Shown here one piece after another: positions 50,536 to 59,782 of a stretch of 64,000 bases of DNA. A program made the position numbers and the translations under genes. The stretch comes from Acidobacteriota bacterium (GTDB taxonomy: Bacteria; Acidobacteriota; Holophagae; Thermotomaculales; Thermotomaculaceae). The notes under the pieces are model-generated. The model ran no database searches and was not told where the DNA came from. It saw only the letters and a program-made list of their open reading frames with translations. Within the stretch, counting starts at the first letter, position 1; every line of letters starts with the position of its first letter. Where the stretch lies: positions 1 through 64,000 of the forward strand of contig JALSOA010000130.1 of NCBI GenBank assembly GCA_026986725.1, in the 5' to 3' direction.

Positions 50536-52368
50536 ATGACAAGGAGGATAAAATTTAAGTCGGAGGTGGGAAGGCTTCTTGAAATAGTTATAAACTCCCT
50601 ATACAAACACAGGGAGATATTTTTGAGGGAGTTGATATCAAACTCTGTTGATGCTTTGAACAAACTGAAATTTAAACAATTGAATGGGGAAGAGGTTTTA
50701 ACTCCTGAACTTGAGCATAGAATTGACATAAAATTAAATCAGCAGGGAAACACAATTGAGGTGATTGACACAGGGATTGGGATGACCGAAGATGAGATTA
50801 TTGAAAACCTTGGAACAATTGCCCATTCAGGGACAAAGAAATTCTTTGAATTGCTTGAGAAAAAGGATGAGATTTCAGAGGAATTGATTGGACAGTTCGG
50901 GGTTGGCTTTTACTCTGTTTTTATGGTTGCCGATATGGTTGAGGTGATTTCAAAAAGTTATATAAAGGATTCTCCTGCCGTAAGGTGGAAAAGCGAAGGG
51001 AAAGAGAGGTTTGAGGTTGATGTTCTGGATGGGGATTACAAAAGGGGAACAACGGTAAAAATTTATTTGAAAGATGACTCAAAAGAGTTTTTAAGCGAAT
51101 CAAGGATTGAGGCAATTGTTGACAGGTATTCCCGTTTTGTCCCCTATCCGATTTACCTTAATGGAAGAAAACTGAAGCAGTTAAAGCCGCTGTGGCTTGA
51201 AAACCCTCAGGGTTTGAAAAAGGAAGATTACGAAAAGTTTTACAAATACCTTACAAAATCAGAATTAAAGCCATTAACCTACCTTCACATTTTTTCAGAT
51301 GCCCCGGTTGATTTAAAATCAATAATATTTGTTCCTCCTTTTTCCCTTATTAAATTCGGGCTTGAGGATGACACAGGGATAAGGCTTTACTCAAAAAAGG
51401 TTTTAATTGCAGAGAAAACAGAGGAGATTGTCCCCGACTATTTGAGGTTTTTGAAGGGTGTTGTTGATTCGGAGGACATACAGTTAAACATATCAAGAGA
51501 GACAATTCAGAACGACCCTGTTGTTTTAAAACTGAAGAAAACAATAACAAAAAAGGTGTTAAAGCACTTTAAAGAGTTTTTGAAAAAAGACAGGGCAAAT
51601 TACAATGTGTTTTTTGAAGAGTTTGGGGTTTATTTAAAAGAAGGAATTGTGAAAGATTACCCTGAAAAAAACGAGCTTGCAGAATTGCTCCTTTTTGAAA
51701 CCACAGAGGACGAAAAAAAGATTACCCTTGAAGAGTACCTTGAGAAGACAGATTACAAGGATTCAATTTTTTACATTGTCGGGGAAGACAGAAAAACTGT
51801 TGAAAAATCTCCCTATCTTGAACAGTTTTACAAAAAAGGTGTGCCTGTTTTAATTTTAACTCAGGTGCTTGATGAAACTGTTTTGGAGCACATAGGGAAA
51901 TTCAAAGACGCTGAGTTTAAGCTGATTACAAGGGAAGATGTTTTTCTTGAAGGGGAAGATAAGGAAACAACCGTTGAAGAGGAAGATAAAAAATTTCTTG
52001 AAAAGGTTAAGGAAATTTTAAAGGACAGGATCTACGATGCAATTGTGTCTTCAAGGCTTGTTAAATCCCCTTATTGCCTTGTCTCTCAGAAGAATGCCCC
52101 TTCATCACAGATGGAAAGAATGATGAATGCTTTAAATAAATTTTATGTTCCATCTAAAAAGATACTTGAATTTAACACCTCCCATCCAATTTACAAAGGC
52201 TTAAAAAATCTTGTTTTAAATTCGGAAGATGAGAAATTAAAAGAAATTGTGTTGAATTCAATTGTTGATACTGCGGAATTATCAGAGGGCTTCCTGTCCA
52301 ACATTCCACAGGCGGTTGAAAGATACAATGGGTTAATTGAGAGATTGCTTGAATTGGACAAAAACTAA
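50536..52368 (+). CDS. htpG: Molecular chaperone HtpG (Hsp90)
   Basis: 610 residues. ATG 50536 with GGAGG at 50523-50527 (an in-frame GTG at 50527 overlaps the RBS and is rejected). GHKL ATPase N-terminal domain with LRELISNSVDAL, IEVIDTGIGMTEDEI and LIGQFGVGFYSVFMVAD. The middle domain contains IQLNISRETIQND (near 330), and the C-terminal dimerisation domain is complete. No eukaryotic charged linker or MEEVD end, as expected for bacteria. Client folding in the cytoplasm. Monocistronic between a divergent operon and a separately promoted gene. Confidence 0.96.
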   Translation: MTRRIKFKSEVGRLLEIVINSLYKHREIFLRELISNSVDALNKLKFKQLNGEEVLTPELEHRIDIKLNQQGNTIEVIDTGIGMTEDEIIENLGTIAHSGTKKFFELLEKKDEISEELIGQFGVGFYSVFMVADMVEVISKSYIKDSPAVRWKSEGKERFEVDVLDGDYKRGTTVKIYLKDDSKEFLSESRIEAIVDRYSRFVPYPIYLNGRKLKQLKPLWLENPQGLKKEDYEKFYKYLTKSELKPLTYLHIFSDAPVDLKSIIFVPPFSLIKFGLEDDTGIRLYSKKVLIAEKTEEIVPDYLRFLKGVVDSEDIQLNISRETIQNDPVVLKLKKTITKKVLKHFKEFLKKDRANYNVFFEEFGVYLKEGIVKDYPEKNELAELLLFETTEDEKKITLEEYLEKTDYKDSIFYIVGEDRKTVEKSPYLEQFYKKGVPVLILTQVLDETVLEHIGKFKDAEFKLITREDVFLEGEDKETTVEEEDKKFLEKVKEILKDRIYDAIVSSRLVKSPYCLVSQKNAPSSQMERMMNALNKFYVPSKKILEFNTSHPIYKGLKNLVLNSEDEKLKEIVLNSIVDTAELSEGFLSNIPQAVERYNGLIERLLELDKN

Positions 52369-52428
52369 CATTTTTATGGCACATTTTTTGCTTCTTTTTC
52401 ATTATAGAAAAGAATATGGGAGGTGGCT

Positions 52429-53763
52429 ATGAGGGGCAGGAATTTAATATATGCACTGATAATAATTCTGTTTGCAATACCGGTTTTATCCGCAAACAGG
52501 GACATATCGAAAATCACAGCAGGCAGGGTAAGGTTTGCAATTGGCCACCCTGAGTTTGATTTCAATGGCAAAAAATACAGTGCTGGTTTCGATTATCTTG
52601 TGCTTTTAGGCTCAACATACAATACAAATGATGGAAAACTTGAAATTGTTGACTTCAACAGTTCAACCTACTATTTTGATAAAAATACAAAATTTCACTT
52701 TGAGACGATAGACATTGGAGGCGATAGAACCACTTTGTACTTTGGCAAAGGAAAGGCTGTGATTGAGACCAGAAAGCCTGTTGTCCTGTCGCTTGCCTCT
52801 GCTTCTGTTTTTCTTCCTGAAAACGGCACATATCTTGTTTTAAGAGATACGGAAAACAGGGACAGAGTGTACATCACAAAACTTGAAGGTAAGCAAAGAC
52901 CTTACTTTGTAAAAAAGAACAAAATCTTTTCAAGGGTTTATTTCAACCGTAAAAAGTATGATAAGTTTGTTGATTGGTATAAACGAAGAAAGCATGACTG
53001 GGCATTGACCAGATCAAGGCTTATGATGAATTCTATGGTTGATAGAATGCCCCCTGTTGTTGCTTATACAGATGATAGTGGCAAAACACACTGGTACAGA
53101 GTTAACTCTGTAAAGCCGATATATCAGATAGACAACATTCTATTTGATAACTGGTTTATATTTGACCCTGTTCTGGTTCATGCTTATGGGCTTTTATCTC
53201 CTGCAACCATTTACATGACAGATTATCAATTGTGGCTCTGGTTTACTGTAAACAGATACAATTCTATAAAATGGGCATGGGACCCATACCACGGCTGGCA
53301 TGCTGAGTTTTACTATGACCCTCTTGCCGGCTTTGGGGCAGAGTACGGTTTTTCTGTTGATTACCTTGCATGGCAATTGTCTCTTCTTGATTACCTTGAA
53401 AGGGCAGGGTATCATTACTACGACAATTGTATAATATATGGAAGAGGATGGGACATAATCAGGCCGCTTCCCCATGTTAGGGAAAAGGTTTTCAGATTTA
53501 TTAAAAAACCTGTTGCAATAAGGGCAAGATTAAATACGGACCCGGAAATAAGGAGTGCAAATGTTGCTGCAAAGATCGGGTTGCGAAAGTCCGATTACAG
53601 AAGGATTGATTACTATGCTGAAGGTGGCGGAAATTTTAGAATGAGAAGGAACATAATTACCCACTCTCCGCAAGAAGGCTCTATAGGTTTGCCAGTGGCG
53701 CCTATCTACACAATTAAACCAGTCAGGGTAATTAGAAGGGAAAGAAAAAGCGCAGTTAGATAA
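52429..53763 (+). CDS. Exported FecR-like protein with Tyr/Trp-rich C-terminal half
   Basis: 444 residues. ATG 52429 after GGGAGG. Signal peptide about 1-22 (IIILFAIPVLSA). Residues about 30-150 resemble a FecR-type beta domain (GKKYSAGFDYLVLLGSTYNTNDGKLEIVD split, TTLYFGKGKAVIETRKP, LPENGTYLVLRD), which in related proteins displays peptidoglycan or ligand binding surfaces. The second half is extremely rich in Trp and Tyr (WLWFTVNRYNSIKWAWDPYHG, AEFYYDPLAGFGAEYGF), ending in a basic tail. A similar YDPYHGW pattern occurs in other FecR-domain proteins of Acidobacteria-like bacteria. Function unknown. Followed by a terminator. Confidence 0.65.
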   Translation: MRGRNLIYALIIILFAIPVLSANRDISKITAGRVRFAIGHPEFDFNGKKYSAGFDYLVLLGSTYNTNDGKLEIVDFNSSTYYFDKNTKFHFETIDIGGDRTTLYFGKGKAVIETRKPVVLSLASASVFLPENGTYLVLRDTENRDRVYITKLEGKQRPYFVKKNKIFSRVYFNRKKYDKFVDWYKRRKHDWALTRSRLMMNSMVDRMPPVVAYTDDSGKTHWYRVNSVKPIYQIDNILFDNWFIFDPVLVHAYGLLSPATIYMTDYQLWLWFTVNRYNSIKWAWDPYHGWHAEFYYDPLAGFGAEYGFSVDYLAWQLSLLDYLERAGYHYYDNCIIYGRGWDIIRPLPHVREKVFRFIKKPVAIRARLNTDPEIRSANVAAKIGLRKSDYRRIDYYAEGGGNFRMRRNIITHSPQEGSIGLPVAPIYTIKPVRVIRRERKSAVR

Positions 53764-53796
53764 CATGTTGTGTGTTTTGTTTTCATGGACTTTTTT

Positions 53797-53820
53797 GCCC
53801 CGATAAAATCGGGGCTTTTT
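53797..53820 (+). terminator. Intrinsic terminator after the FecR-like gene
   Basis: Eight-base-pair stem GCCCCGAT / ATCGGGGC with an AAA loop, followed by TTTTTATTT. About 100 bp remain before the foldase gene. Confidence 0.9.
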
Positions 53821-53921
53821 ATTTGCAAATTGAGTATCTGCTTAAATTATTTCTTGAAGAATAGTGAGATTTCAATTAACATATTTAAGATTGAACAAAA
53901 ATTGCAGAAGGAGAGTTGTGT

Positions 53922-55883
53922 ATGTTAAAAAAAATGAGAGAGGGCACCAAATCAATATTCAGTGTTGTGCTGCTGTGGGCAATAATAATTGCTCTTTCGG
54001 TGTATGTGTTTGTTAATTGGGGTGCGAAAGGTCAAATTGGGACCCCAACATCGGTTATAGCATGGTTTGATGGGGAAGAGATACAGTTTCAGGAATATGT
54101 AAGAAAGGCAAGAGATCTTGAAGATTACTATAGAAGGATGTATGGTAAAGCCTGGAACTCTCAACTTGCAAAGGCTTTCAGGATTCAGAGGAGAGCATTT
54201 GACAGTTTGATAAACAGAAGAGTTGAACTTTACCATGCAAAGCAGATGGGAATAAGTGCATCAAAACAGGAAGTGGCAAAAAGGATACTCTCCTATCCTG
54301 TATTTACAGATAAAAACGGAAATTTTATAGGGTTTGAAAAGTATAAAAGGTTTTTAAATGCGTATGGGTACAGGGTTTCTGACTTTGAAAAGGGCATTAA
54401 AGAAGATATTATTATTGAGAAACTTGAGAATCTGTACGGGGAATCCATACAGTTTTCAGTTGAGCAATTAAAAGAAGAATATGAAAAGGACAAGCTTGCC
54501 ATTGCATTTGATTATGTGACATTTAACCCTCAAAGATATATTGACAGGGTTAAGGCCGATTTTTCTGAGAATGACATTAAGAAATACTATGAAACACACA
54601 AAGAGGATTACAAAACCCCCATTATGAGAAGAATAAAGTATGTGAAGTTTGATCAGTATGAGTATGAGAAAAAGGTTAAGGTAAGTGATAACGAGATAAA
54701 GGACTACTATGAAAAAAACAGAGATAAGTACATTCAAAAAGAGCAGGTAAGGGCAAAGCACATTCTTATTAGCCCCAGCAAAAGAAAGATATCGGATAAA
54801 GAGGCTAAAGAACTTGCTGAAAAGATTTACAATGAGTTGAAAAAGGGTGCTGATTTTGACAAACTTGCCAGAAAGTACAGCGATGACCCGGGGACTAAAA
54901 ACAAAGGGGGAGACCTTGGTTTCTTTCCAAAAGGAAGAATGGTTAAACCATTTGAGGATGCTGCGTTCTCTTTGAAGGTTGGGCAAATTTCAAAGCCTGT
55001 AAAAACCATGTTTGGTTATCACATAATTAAGGTTACAGGAAGGAAAAAGGCAAAAACATTTTCTCTTGAGGAAGTGAAGAACGACATAAGGTCAATATTG
55101 AAGGTCAGGAAGGCAAAAGAGATGGCTAACAGGGATGCAAAAAAGTTTGAAAAACTTGCTAAGCAATTAAAAAGTGTTGAAAAGGCTGCAGAGAAAATGA
55201 AACTGAAAGTTAACGACAGCGGTTATTTCCCCCACAAACCAATGGCAAATATAAAAGGGATAGGTCCATCAAATTTTATTGCAACCTATGTCTTTTCAAT
55301 GAAGAAGAATGAAATCTCCAATCCTTTGGGTACTGCACAGGGTTTTATTGTTTGTCAGATGGTTGATGAGAAGGAACCTGAGATACCTGAATTAAAAAGT
55401 GTAAAAGATAAGGTTGTAAGGGATATGAAACTTGAGGAAGCGAGGAAAATTGCTTTAAAAGAGGCTGAAAAATTTAGAACAAAAGTAACATACAAAAATT
55501 TTAATAAGGTTGCAAAATCTTTAAAATTGACTGTCAGGAAACAGAGAAAGATCAAACTTGGCAATGTTAATTCTGCATTTGTTTTAAAACCAGGCTCTGA
55601 TGAAGTTAAAAAGTTGTTCAAGTATGACAAAGACCAGATTACTGAACCATTGCTTGATAAACGGGGTAATTACATAGTCTGTAAGGTAACTGAAAAGGTT
55701 AACTTTGATAAAAAGGATTTTATGGCTAAACTTCCAGATCTGAGGGAGAGATTGAGAGCACAGGAAGCACAAAAGCTTATTGCATCCATGGTTGGAAATT
55801 TGAGAAAAAAACTGGAGGAAGAGGGTAAAATCGAAATCAGGCAACAGTTTTTGGAGCATTTAAAGGAGGTTGAGAGTAAATGA
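53922..55883 (+). CDS. PpiD/SurA-like membrane peptidyl-prolyl isomerase
   Basis: 653 residues. AAGGAGAG precedes ATG 53922. One N-terminal membrane helix (about 15-36, SVVLLWAIIIALSVYVFV) anchors it in the inner membrane with the rest in the periplasm, as in PpiD. SurA_N-like helical region (about 50-230), a parvulin PPIC domain (about 270-370: VRAKHILISPSKRK, KGGDLGFFPKGRMVKPFEDAAF, GYHIIKVTGRK), then a second, degenerate parvulin-like domain and a coiled C-terminus. Assists folding of exported proteins. The stop overlaps the feoA ATG (55880-55883). Confidence 0.88.
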   Translation: MLKKMREGTKSIFSVVLLWAIIIALSVYVFVNWGAKGQIGTPTSVIAWFDGEEIQFQEYVRKARDLEDYYRRMYGKAWNSQLAKAFRIQRRAFDSLINRRVELYHAKQMGISASKQEVAKRILSYPVFTDKNGNFIGFEKYKRFLNAYGYRVSDFEKGIKEDIIIEKLENLYGESIQFSVEQLKEEYEKDKLAIAFDYVTFNPQRYIDRVKADFSENDIKKYYETHKEDYKTPIMRRIKYVKFDQYEYEKKVKVSDNEIKDYYEKNRDKYIQKEQVRAKHILISPSKRKISDKEAKELAEKIYNELKKGADFDKLARKYSDDPGTKNKGGDLGFFPKGRMVKPFEDAAFSLKVGQISKPVKTMFGYHIIKVTGRKKAKTFSLEEVKNDIRSILKVRKAKEMANRDAKKFEKLAKQLKSVEKAAEKMKLKVNDSGYFPHKPMANIKGIGPSNFIATYVFSMKKNEISNPLGTAQGFIVCQMVDEKEPEIPELKSVKDKVVRDMKLEEARKIALKEAEKFRTKVTYKNFNKVAKSLKLTVRKQRKIKLGNVNSAFVLKPGSDEVKKLFKYDKDQITEPLLDKRGNYIVCKVTEKVNFDKKDFMAKLPDLRERLRAQEAQKLIASMVGNLRKKLEEEGKIEIRQQFLEHLKEVESK

Positions 55884-56107
55884 TCTCTCTCCTTGATGTT
55901 AAACAGGGAGAAAGGGTAACGGTTAAAGGATTTGAAGGTGGATATAGATTAAGGGTGCAGTTAAACAACCTGGGAATTCACGAGGGAGACGAAATAGAGG
56001 TGAAAAAAAAGGGGGCTTTCGGCCCCCTTCTCATTTCAGTCCACAACTCCAATGTTGCAATAGGCAGAGGGGTTGCATCAAAGATAATTGTTGAAAAGAT
56101 AGAATAA
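55880..56107 (+). CDS. FeoA-domain protein
   Basis: 75 residues, an SH3-like FeoA domain: LLDVKQGERVTVKGFEGGY, RVQLNNLGIHEGDEIEV and GAFGPLLISVHNSNVAIGRGVA. FeoA usually works with the ferrous-iron channel FeoB or as a metal-sensor domain, but no feoB is adjacent. Translationally coupled to the foldase by an ATGA overlap. The coding sequence contains a perfect antisense terminator-like hairpin. An orphan FeoA may have a different role. Confidence 0.85.
   Translation: MISLLDVKQGERVTVKGFEGGYRLRVQLNNLGIHEGDEIEVKKKGAFGPLLISVHNSNVAIGRGVASKIIVEKIE
56003..56027 (-). terminator. Antisense intrinsic-terminator-like hairpin inside the feoA coding region
   Basis: Minus strand: GGGGGC, loop CGAAA, GCCCCC, then eight T (56010-56003). 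It codes for KKKGAFGPL in the sense direction, so it may be accidental, or it may stop antisense transcripts. No minus-strand gene lies upstream of it for several kilobases. Confidence 0.45.
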
Positions 56108-56124
56108 TAAAGGTTGCCATTTAA

Positions 56125-56826
56125 ATGAAAAGGTTTTTGCTCTTATTTTTTCTCATTGAGTTATCCTGTGTAAACCTGAAAAAGCCCATCCCTGAAAAGC
56201 TTGTTACAAAAAAGACAACCATTGATGTTTTGATAACATTAAGTTATGAAAAGGATCAGAAACTTAAAGACAATATAAAAGAGAATTTATTAAAACAGGA
56301 CCTGAAATCCACATTGATAAAGCACTCGGCCTTGTATTCAAAGGTTATTTCCTACAACTTTATAAAAACCCCCTCTGAAAAAAGATCCCCCTTACTTTTA
56401 GAGATTGACCTATCTGGATATGGAAAGATAAAAAGGCAATGGGTTTCTTTTCTCTTTAAAATGGGGTTGTTGGAAGCGGTATCCCAGGGGGTAATCGTTT
56501 ATACTGCAACCGGCAACACTGTTCTCTCACTGGGAGTGGCAGGGGAAGAGGTTGTATCTGAATACCTTACCTGGTACGGCGGATCCTATCTCTTCGGTTC
56601 CATATTTGAGCCTGTAACACTTGAGGGAAGATTAATCGATACTGAAGATGGAAAGATTTTATGGAGAAGGTTTGTTGTTGTTACAAGGGATAAAAAAAAG
56701 TACAAAAAACTTTCTAAAAAACAGAAGAAAAACAAAGAGATTGTTTTAAACATCAACTACCAGAAGGCAAAGGCTGAATTGTTTTCGAAATGGAACCGAT
56801 ATTTAAAGGCGAATTTTCCCCACTAA
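56125..56826 (+). CDS. Hypothetical lipoprotein, 233 residues
   Basis: Signal peptide MKRFLLLFFLIELSC with lipobox ELSC (residues 12-15). The body is unrecognised: a Lys-rich N-terminal third, a central moderately hydrophobic stretch (GVIVYTATGNTVLSLGVAG, about 133-151), then WYGGSYLFGSIFEPVTLEGRL, cut here, and a basic C-terminus. The shape resembles lipoproteins of unknown function with a GNA1162- or LpoB-like domain (VTLEGRLIDTEDGKILW). Envelope localisation only can be inferred. It follows feoA by 17 bp. Confidence 0.6.
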   Translation: MKRFLLLFFLIELSCVNLKKPIPEKLVTKKTTIDVLITLSYEKDQKLKDNIKENLLKQDLKSTLIKHSALYSKVISYNFIKTPSEKRSPLLLEIDLSGYGKIKRQWVSFLFKMGLLEAVSQGVIVYTATGNTVLSLGVAGEEVVSEYLTWYGGSYLFGSIFEPVTLEGRLIDTEDGKILWRRFVVVTRDKKKYKKLSKKQKKNKEIVLNINYQKAKAELFSKWNRYLKANFPH

Positions 56827-56836
56827 ATTCTTTCTG

Positions 56837-56865
56837 TTTAAACAATTAAAACTTTGTTTTATAAT
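56837..56865 (+). promoter_or_regulatory. Promoter of the subtilase gene
   Basis: TTTAAA (56837-56842), 17 nt spacer, perfect TATAAT (56860-56865), start about 56872; the CAGGGGTG ribosome binding site precedes the ATG at 56900. Confidence 0.5.
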
Positions 56866-56899
56866 CAAAATGCAAGCAAATAAATTTCAGGGGTGAAAA

Positions 56900-59743
56900 A
56901 TGAAAAAGGTTTTAACCGTTTTTTCAATGCTTTTTCTGTTCGGTTTTCTGTGCTTTTCGGCAGATGTTTACGAATTTCTCTCAACCACCACAACGGGGGC
57001 AAAACAGTTTATTGAGAAAAACCCTGATTGTGACGGGAGAGGGGTTGTTGTTTTCATACTTGACACAGGGGTTGATGTTTCTGTTCCAGGTTTAAGAAAA
57101 ACCTCAACCGGAGAGGTTAAGGTTATTGATGTTCAGGATTTCACCGGCGAGGGGGATGTTTCTTTAAAAAAGGCAAAGAAGATAGAAAAGGATGGGAAAA
57201 CCTACTGGACATTAGAAGATTCAGATATCTTTCTAAAAAACCTCGACAAATTGAATGGAGTAAACAAAAAAACAGAATTTTACATAGGTGTTTTGAAAGA
57301 GAGTCAGTTTAAAAACTCTGAGGTAAAAGACCCCAACAACAACGGAAAATACGATGATAAATGGGCTGTCGTTGTTTTCAAAAAAACCGAGAAATCAAAA
57401 GAGGGCAAAGAAGAAGAGAGATGGGTTTACTATGTTGACACAAACATGGACGGAGATCTGTCAGATGAAAAAGAGATGACTGATTACAAAGTAAACCACG
57501 ATTACTTTTACCTTTCAGGGAGAAAAAACCCAGATAAAAAGGGCGATGTTCTCCCCATTGAGGCAAACATATTCCCCAAAGAGAAAAAGATTGTATTTCA
57601 CTTTGATGCAGGTGCTCATGGAACACACTGCGCAGGCATTGCAACAGGCTATTTGATAAACGGGCAAAAGGGATTCAACGGGATAGCACCGGGGGCAAAG
57701 GTTATATCCTTAAAGATTGGACGCTCAAACTTTGCAGGTGGGGCAACAACAGTTGAATCAATGAAAAAAGCGTACGATTACATGGTTAAATGGCATAAAG
57801 ACCACCCTGATGTTCCTGTTGTTTTCTCAATGAGTTACGGTATTGACTCAACAATACCGGGAAGGGCTGACATTGAAAAATACCTTGACAGAATGTTCAA
57901 AGAAAACTTCAACATTGCAGGCTCAACAAGCAACGGCAATTCAGGGCCCGGGATAAACACAACCGGAATGCCTGCTGCATCAGAGATGATATTTGCCTGC
58001 GGGGCATTGCTTCCGAAAACAAGTGCAGATGCAGATTACTCCTCAAAGATACCCTCAAACAGAATGTTTATATTCTCAAGCAGAGGAGGGCTTGTTCCAA
58101 AACCTGACGCCTCTGCTCCCGGATGTGCCGCATCAACGGTACCTCACTGGCTAAAAAACGATGTTATGAGAGGCACATCTATGGCTTCCCCTCAGGCAGC
58201 AGGGGTAATGGCTTTAATACTTTCAAAGGCTAAAAAGGTTTACGGTGATAAACTAAAATACACTCAGGGAGAGGTAAAGAGGGCATTGATGAACTCTGCA
58301 ACCCCTTTGAAAGGCTATACAATGCTTGACCAGGGTAGAGGCCTTATAAATGTTTCAAAGGCATGGAAGGTTCTTGACAGTTTGTTGAAGAAAAAATCCG
58401 TTTTAAACTACTACTCAATAAGAACAGACTCTCCGTACTACCCGGACAATAAAGGATATGCGGTTTATTTTAGAAGCGGTTACATTCCGGAAAAACCGGA
58501 GGGTGTAACATTCAGGGTTTCTCCTATATTCAAACCAGAGGTTTCGGACAATGAAAAAATGAATTTTTTTGAGGCATACAACCTTGTTTCAACCGCTAAA
58601 TGGATTGAACTGACAAGGACATCCGCTTACATAAAGGGAAAAACACCTGCAAAAATACCTGTTTACTTTAACAAAAAGTATATGAGAAAACCCGGATTGT
58701 ATGCGGGAAGGGTTGTTGCATACTACAAGGGAGAAAAGAAGAGAAATGAAAATGTTGCATTTGACCTTTGGGTAACCGTTGTTGTCCCCGACTTCGCAGA
58801 CAAAAGCGGGGTTGTAAATATCGGGCAAACCTTTTTGAAGCCGTCTCAATATAAGAGAATCTACTTCTATGTGCCTGAAAACTGCAATGAGTTTTCAATA
58901 AATTTAAGTGTACCTTCAGGAAATTACGGCAACCTGTACGCAGAGTTGTATGACCCTGATGGACACGATGCTGGAATGTTCGGGGTAAAGCCTTCCAACG
59001 ATGTGGAAGCATCAAGGACAATAACCATCTCTTATCCGGAAATAATGCCGGGAGTATGGGAATTGGTGCCATTCTGTCATTTTCAGCAAAAAGCGCCTGT
59101 GAAATTCAGGGGTAAAATATTCCTTGAAACCGTTAAGGTAACTTCCCCTGTTAACTTTGAATTTAAAGAAAACTCAAAGCCATCAATAAAGTTTAAAACC
59201 TACCTTACCTCTATAAATGCCGAAAGATTAAATATTTCAGCATCCTTCAAAGGCTATTACAAAAAAGAGGTTTCTGAATTAAAGGGTGGAAATTACTCAA
59301 CCACATTTACAATAGGAAACGGTGTAAAGGGAGCAGCCTTTGTTTTAAGCCTCTCAAAAGAGGATTACAATCACTTCACAGATATTGCCGTTTGCGTTTA
59401 TGACAGAAACGGAAAGGCTGTTGTTCAAACAGGCTTTAACTTTAACAAACTTGTGGTAAATGCAGACAACCTTCCGGAAGGGAAGTACACCTTAAAGGTA
59501 ATGGGTGCACTCTTTAAAAAGGGTATAAAAGGGGTAAAACTCAATGTTGAAAGATACCTTTACCTTGACAAAAAGGTTGATTTTGCCGGCAAAAGGGTAA
59601 AACTCTATCCTTTTGTTGAAAAAGAGATTGTTTTGAAGGCAAACTCAATACCGCCTGTTTGCCCTCACGGGTACAAACTCTATGGCTCAATTGTGTTTAA
59701 AAAGGGAAAGGTTATAACAGGGATAAAAAGGTTTTTTAAGTAA
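56900..59743 (+). CDS. Exported subtilase, tripeptidyl-peptidase II-like
   Basis: 947 residues with signal peptide (about 1-21). Family S8 catalytic triad: Asp55 in FILDTGVDVS, His240 in GAHGTHCAGI and Ser427 in MRGTSMASPQAAG; oxyanion Asn lies in STSNGNSGPG. The 185-residue insert between Asp and His and the long C-terminal beta region are features of tripeptidyl-peptidase II rather than of secreted subtilisins. The C-terminal 400 residues (WIELTRTSAYIKG, PGLYAGRVVAYYKG) match TPPII-like beta modules. Probably secreted or periplasmic, possibly a T2SS substrate. Monocistronic, ended by the terminator at 59746. Confidence 0.9.
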   Translation: MKKVLTVFSMLFLFGFLCFSADVYEFLSTTTTGAKQFIEKNPDCDGRGVVVFILDTGVDVSVPGLRKTSTGEVKVIDVQDFTGEGDVSLKKAKKIEKDGKTYWTLEDSDIFLKNLDKLNGVNKKTEFYIGVLKESQFKNSEVKDPNNNGKYDDKWAVVVFKKTEKSKEGKEEERWVYYVDTNMDGDLSDEKEMTDYKVNHDYFYLSGRKNPDKKGDVLPIEANIFPKEKKIVFHFDAGAHGTHCAGIATGYLINGQKGFNGIAPGAKVISLKIGRSNFAGGATTVESMKKAYDYMVKWHKDHPDVPVVFSMSYGIDSTIPGRADIEKYLDRMFKENFNIAGSTSNGNSGPGINTTGMPAASEMIFACGALLPKTSADADYSSKIPSNRMFIFSSRGGLVPKPDASAPGCAASTVPHWLKNDVMRGTSMASPQAAGVMALILSKAKKVYGDKLKYTQGEVKRALMNSATPLKGYTMLDQGRGLINVSKAWKVLDSLLKKKSVLNYYSIRTDSPYYPDNKGYAVYFRSGYIPEKPEGVTFRVSPIFKPEVSDNEKMNFFEAYNLVSTAKWIELTRTSAYIKGKTPAKIPVYFNKKYMRKPGLYAGRVVAYYKGEKKRNENVAFDLWVTVVVPDFADKSGVVNIGQTFLKPSQYKRIYFYVPENCNEFSINLSVPSGNYGNLYAELYDPDGHDAGMFGVKPSNDVEASRTITISYPEIMPGVWELVPFCHFQQKAPVKFRGKIFLETVKVTSPVNFEFKENSKPSIKFKTYLTSINAERLNISASFKGYYKKEVSELKGGNYSTTFTIGNGVKGAAFVLSLSKEDYNHFTDIAVCVYDRNGKAVVQTGFNFNKLVVNADNLPEGKYTLKVMGALFKKGIKGVKLNVERYLYLDKKVDFAGKRVKLYPFVEKEIVLKANSIPPVCPHGYKLYGSIVFKKGKVITGIKRFFK
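59691..59718 (+). promoter_or_regulatory. Promoter inside the subtilase 3' end for the lipoprotein-cyclophilin gene
   Basis: TTGTGT (59691-59696), 16 nt spacer, TATAAC (59713-59718), start about 59725. The resulting leader of about 58 nt contains the subtilase terminator hairpin just before the RBS. Confidence 0.4.
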
Positions 59744-59745
59744 TC

Positions 59746-59767
59746 GGGGGGCTTTCCCCCCTTTTTT
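59746..59767 (+). terminator. Intrinsic terminator between the subtilase and cyclophilin genes
   Basis: GGGGGG, loop CTTT, CCCCCC, TTTTTT. Only 6 nt separate the T-run from the GGGGG ribosome binding site (59774-59778) of the next gene. Confidence 0.9.
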
Positions 59768-59782
59768 ATTTTCGGGGGTTTT

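Noticed and set aside
56003-56027. Antisense hairpin in feoA as terminator of a hidden minus-strand gene
   Set aside because: The minus-strand frames upstream (56028 to about 59700) show no credible gene, so it is kept only as an antisense observation.
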